In this document: positions 5,126-5,614 of the stretch, one piece after another
How positions within the stretch are numbered: the first letter of the stretch is position 1
Layout of the letters: each line of letters starts with the position of its first letter
DNA from: an uncultured Treponema sp.
GTDB lineage: Bacteria; Spirochaetota; Spirochaetia; Treponematales; Treponemataceae
Direction of reading: 5' to 3'
DNA: 5,614 nt
NCBI GenBank assembly: GCA_905372345.1
Contig: CAJPPE010000125.1
Span: forward strand, 1 to 5,614
Notes under the pieces: generated by a model
Database searches by the model: none
Told to the model about the DNA's origin: nothing
Seen by the model: only the letters and a program-made list of their open reading frames with translations
Made by a program: the position numbers and the translations under genes

Positions 5126-5599
5126 ATGGTTGATTTGAAAACCAAAAAAGTCATCATCATTGGTGACCGAGACGGCGTTCCCGGGGAGGCTATTAAGCTC
5201 TGTGCAGAATCGGCAGGTGCTGAGGTTGTATATGCTGCAACCGAATGCTTTGTCTGAACAAGCGCAGGAGCAATGGACTTGGAAAACCAAAAGCGAGTCA
5301 AAGATTTAGCTGAAAAATACGGTCCTGAGAACGTAATTGTTCTTTTGGGCGGTGCAGAAGCCGAATCTTCAGGTTTAGCCTGCGAAACTGTTACAGTAGG
5401 CGACCCGACTTTTGCAGGTCCGTTGGCTGGAGTCTCGTTGGGACTCTTGTGCTATCACGTGGCAGAACCGGAAATTAAGAGCCAAATAGACCCTGCGGTC
5501 TATGAAGAGCAGGTAAGCATGATGGAAATGGTTATGGACGTCAATGCTATTATCGCGGAAATTTCGGAATACCGAAATAAAGGCTGCAAATTCCTGTAA
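5126..5599 (+). CDS. grdA: Glycine reductase selenoprotein A (in-frame UGA = Sec44)
   Basis: This is the 157-residue selenoprotein A of glycine reductase. It accepts the carboxymethyl group from the substrate-loaded protein B as a Se-carboxymethyl-selenocysteine, hands it to protein C to form acetyl phosphate, and is then re-reduced by thioredoxin. The ATG at 5126 follows AGGAGG (5115-5120) by five bases. Codon 44 is TGA (5255-5257) inside Cys41-Phe-Val-Sec44-Thr-Ser-Ala-Gly-Ala-Met-Asp-Leu-Glu, the hallmark GrdA redox motif. The frame continues unbroken to TAA at 5597-5599, and the protein similarity spans both sides of the TGA, so it is recoding and not a nonsense mutation. Gly-Asp-Arg-Asp-Gly-Val-Pro-Gly at 13-20 and Leu-Leu-Gly-Gly-Ala-Glu-Ala-Glu at 73-80 are further family-like stretches. 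Other cysteines are at 26, 86, 109 and 154. The overlapping ATG at 5121 is out of frame. The partner genes grdB, grdE, grdC and grdD are not in the window. Confidence 0.96.
5255..5257 (+). other. UGA selenocysteine codon (Sec44 of GrdA)
   Basis: This in-frame TGA follows Cys41-Phe-Val and precedes Thr-Ser-Ala-Gly. A stop here would leave only 43 residues and no catalytic centre. Reading it requires tRNA-Sec, SelB and a hairpin in the following bases. Confidence 0.95.
5258..5296 (+). promoter_or_regulatory. Candidate bacterial SECIS hairpin in grdA
   Basis: Bacterial selenocysteine insertion needs a stem-loop starting shortly after the UGA. Here UUGG (5279-5282) pairs with CCAA (5287-5290) around AAAA, and CGC (5263-5265) can pair with GCG (5293-5295) to close a larger irregular stem. 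The location is right but the pairing is weak and hand-drawn, so the exact fold is uncertain. The existence of some SECIS here is required by the selenoprotein call. Confidence 0.4.
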
Positions 5600-5614
5600 T
5601 GCCTTTCGGAGCTT

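Noticed and set aside
5121..5138. ATG at 5121 immediately after AGGAGG
   Set aside because: It is out of frame with GrdA, stops after five codons, and has no spacing from the Shine-Dalgarno.
5108..5301. Two overlapping minus-strand ORFs across the start of grdA
   Set aside because: They are antisense shadows of a confidently identified gene, with no ribosome binding site or recognisable protein features.

Overview
The window reads as chromosomal DNA from an oral-type treponeme, most likely Treponema denticola or a close relative. The grounds are moderately AT-rich coding sequence, spirochaete-style lipoproteins with relaxed lipoboxes, and a thioredoxin/glycine-reductase gene group of the kind used by amino-acid-fermenting anaerobes. 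The species is an inference from familiarity; no search was possible.

The left part (1-3356) is a minus-strand block of three exported proteins. In transcription order these are a periplasmic/outer-membrane protein with a predicted C-terminal beta-barrel (2040-3356), a large lipoprotein with LPP20/FlgT-like and TolB/CsgG-like regions (719-2023), and a small LPP20-like lipoprotein (2-658). The first two are 16 bases apart and the last two 60 bases apart, so they probably form one operon for an envelope assembly. Its substrate or structure cannot be named from sequence alone.

The 192-base gap 3357-3548 is a divergent control region. It holds a good sigma-70-type promoter on each strand (each with a 17-base spacer) and two palindromes placed at the -35 elements, one of them a perfect 12-mer.

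The right part (3549-5599) is trxB-trxA-grdA on the plus strand. NADPH-dependent thioredoxin reductase reduces an unusual thioredoxin (Gly-Cys-Val-Pro-Cys active site), which would in turn re-reduce GrdA, the selenoprotein A of glycine reductase. grdA is read through an in-frame UGA at 5255-5257 (selenocysteine 44 in a Cys-Phe-Val-Sec motif). A conventional gene caller would split it into a 43-codon stub and a truncated ORF starting at 5273. The product is a 157-residue full-length GrdA. This implies that selenocysteine machinery (SelA, SelB, SelC, SelD) and the GrdB/E and GrdC/D partners are encoded elsewhere.

The most unexpected structure is non-coding. The 180-base trxB-trxA gap holds four consecutive hairpins and is flanked by an 8-base direct repeat that includes the trxA ribosome binding site, which looks like an inserted palindromic cassette. 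The 125-base trxA-grdA gap holds three more, the first resembling an intrinsic terminator or attenuator. The two gaps share hairpin arm sequences.
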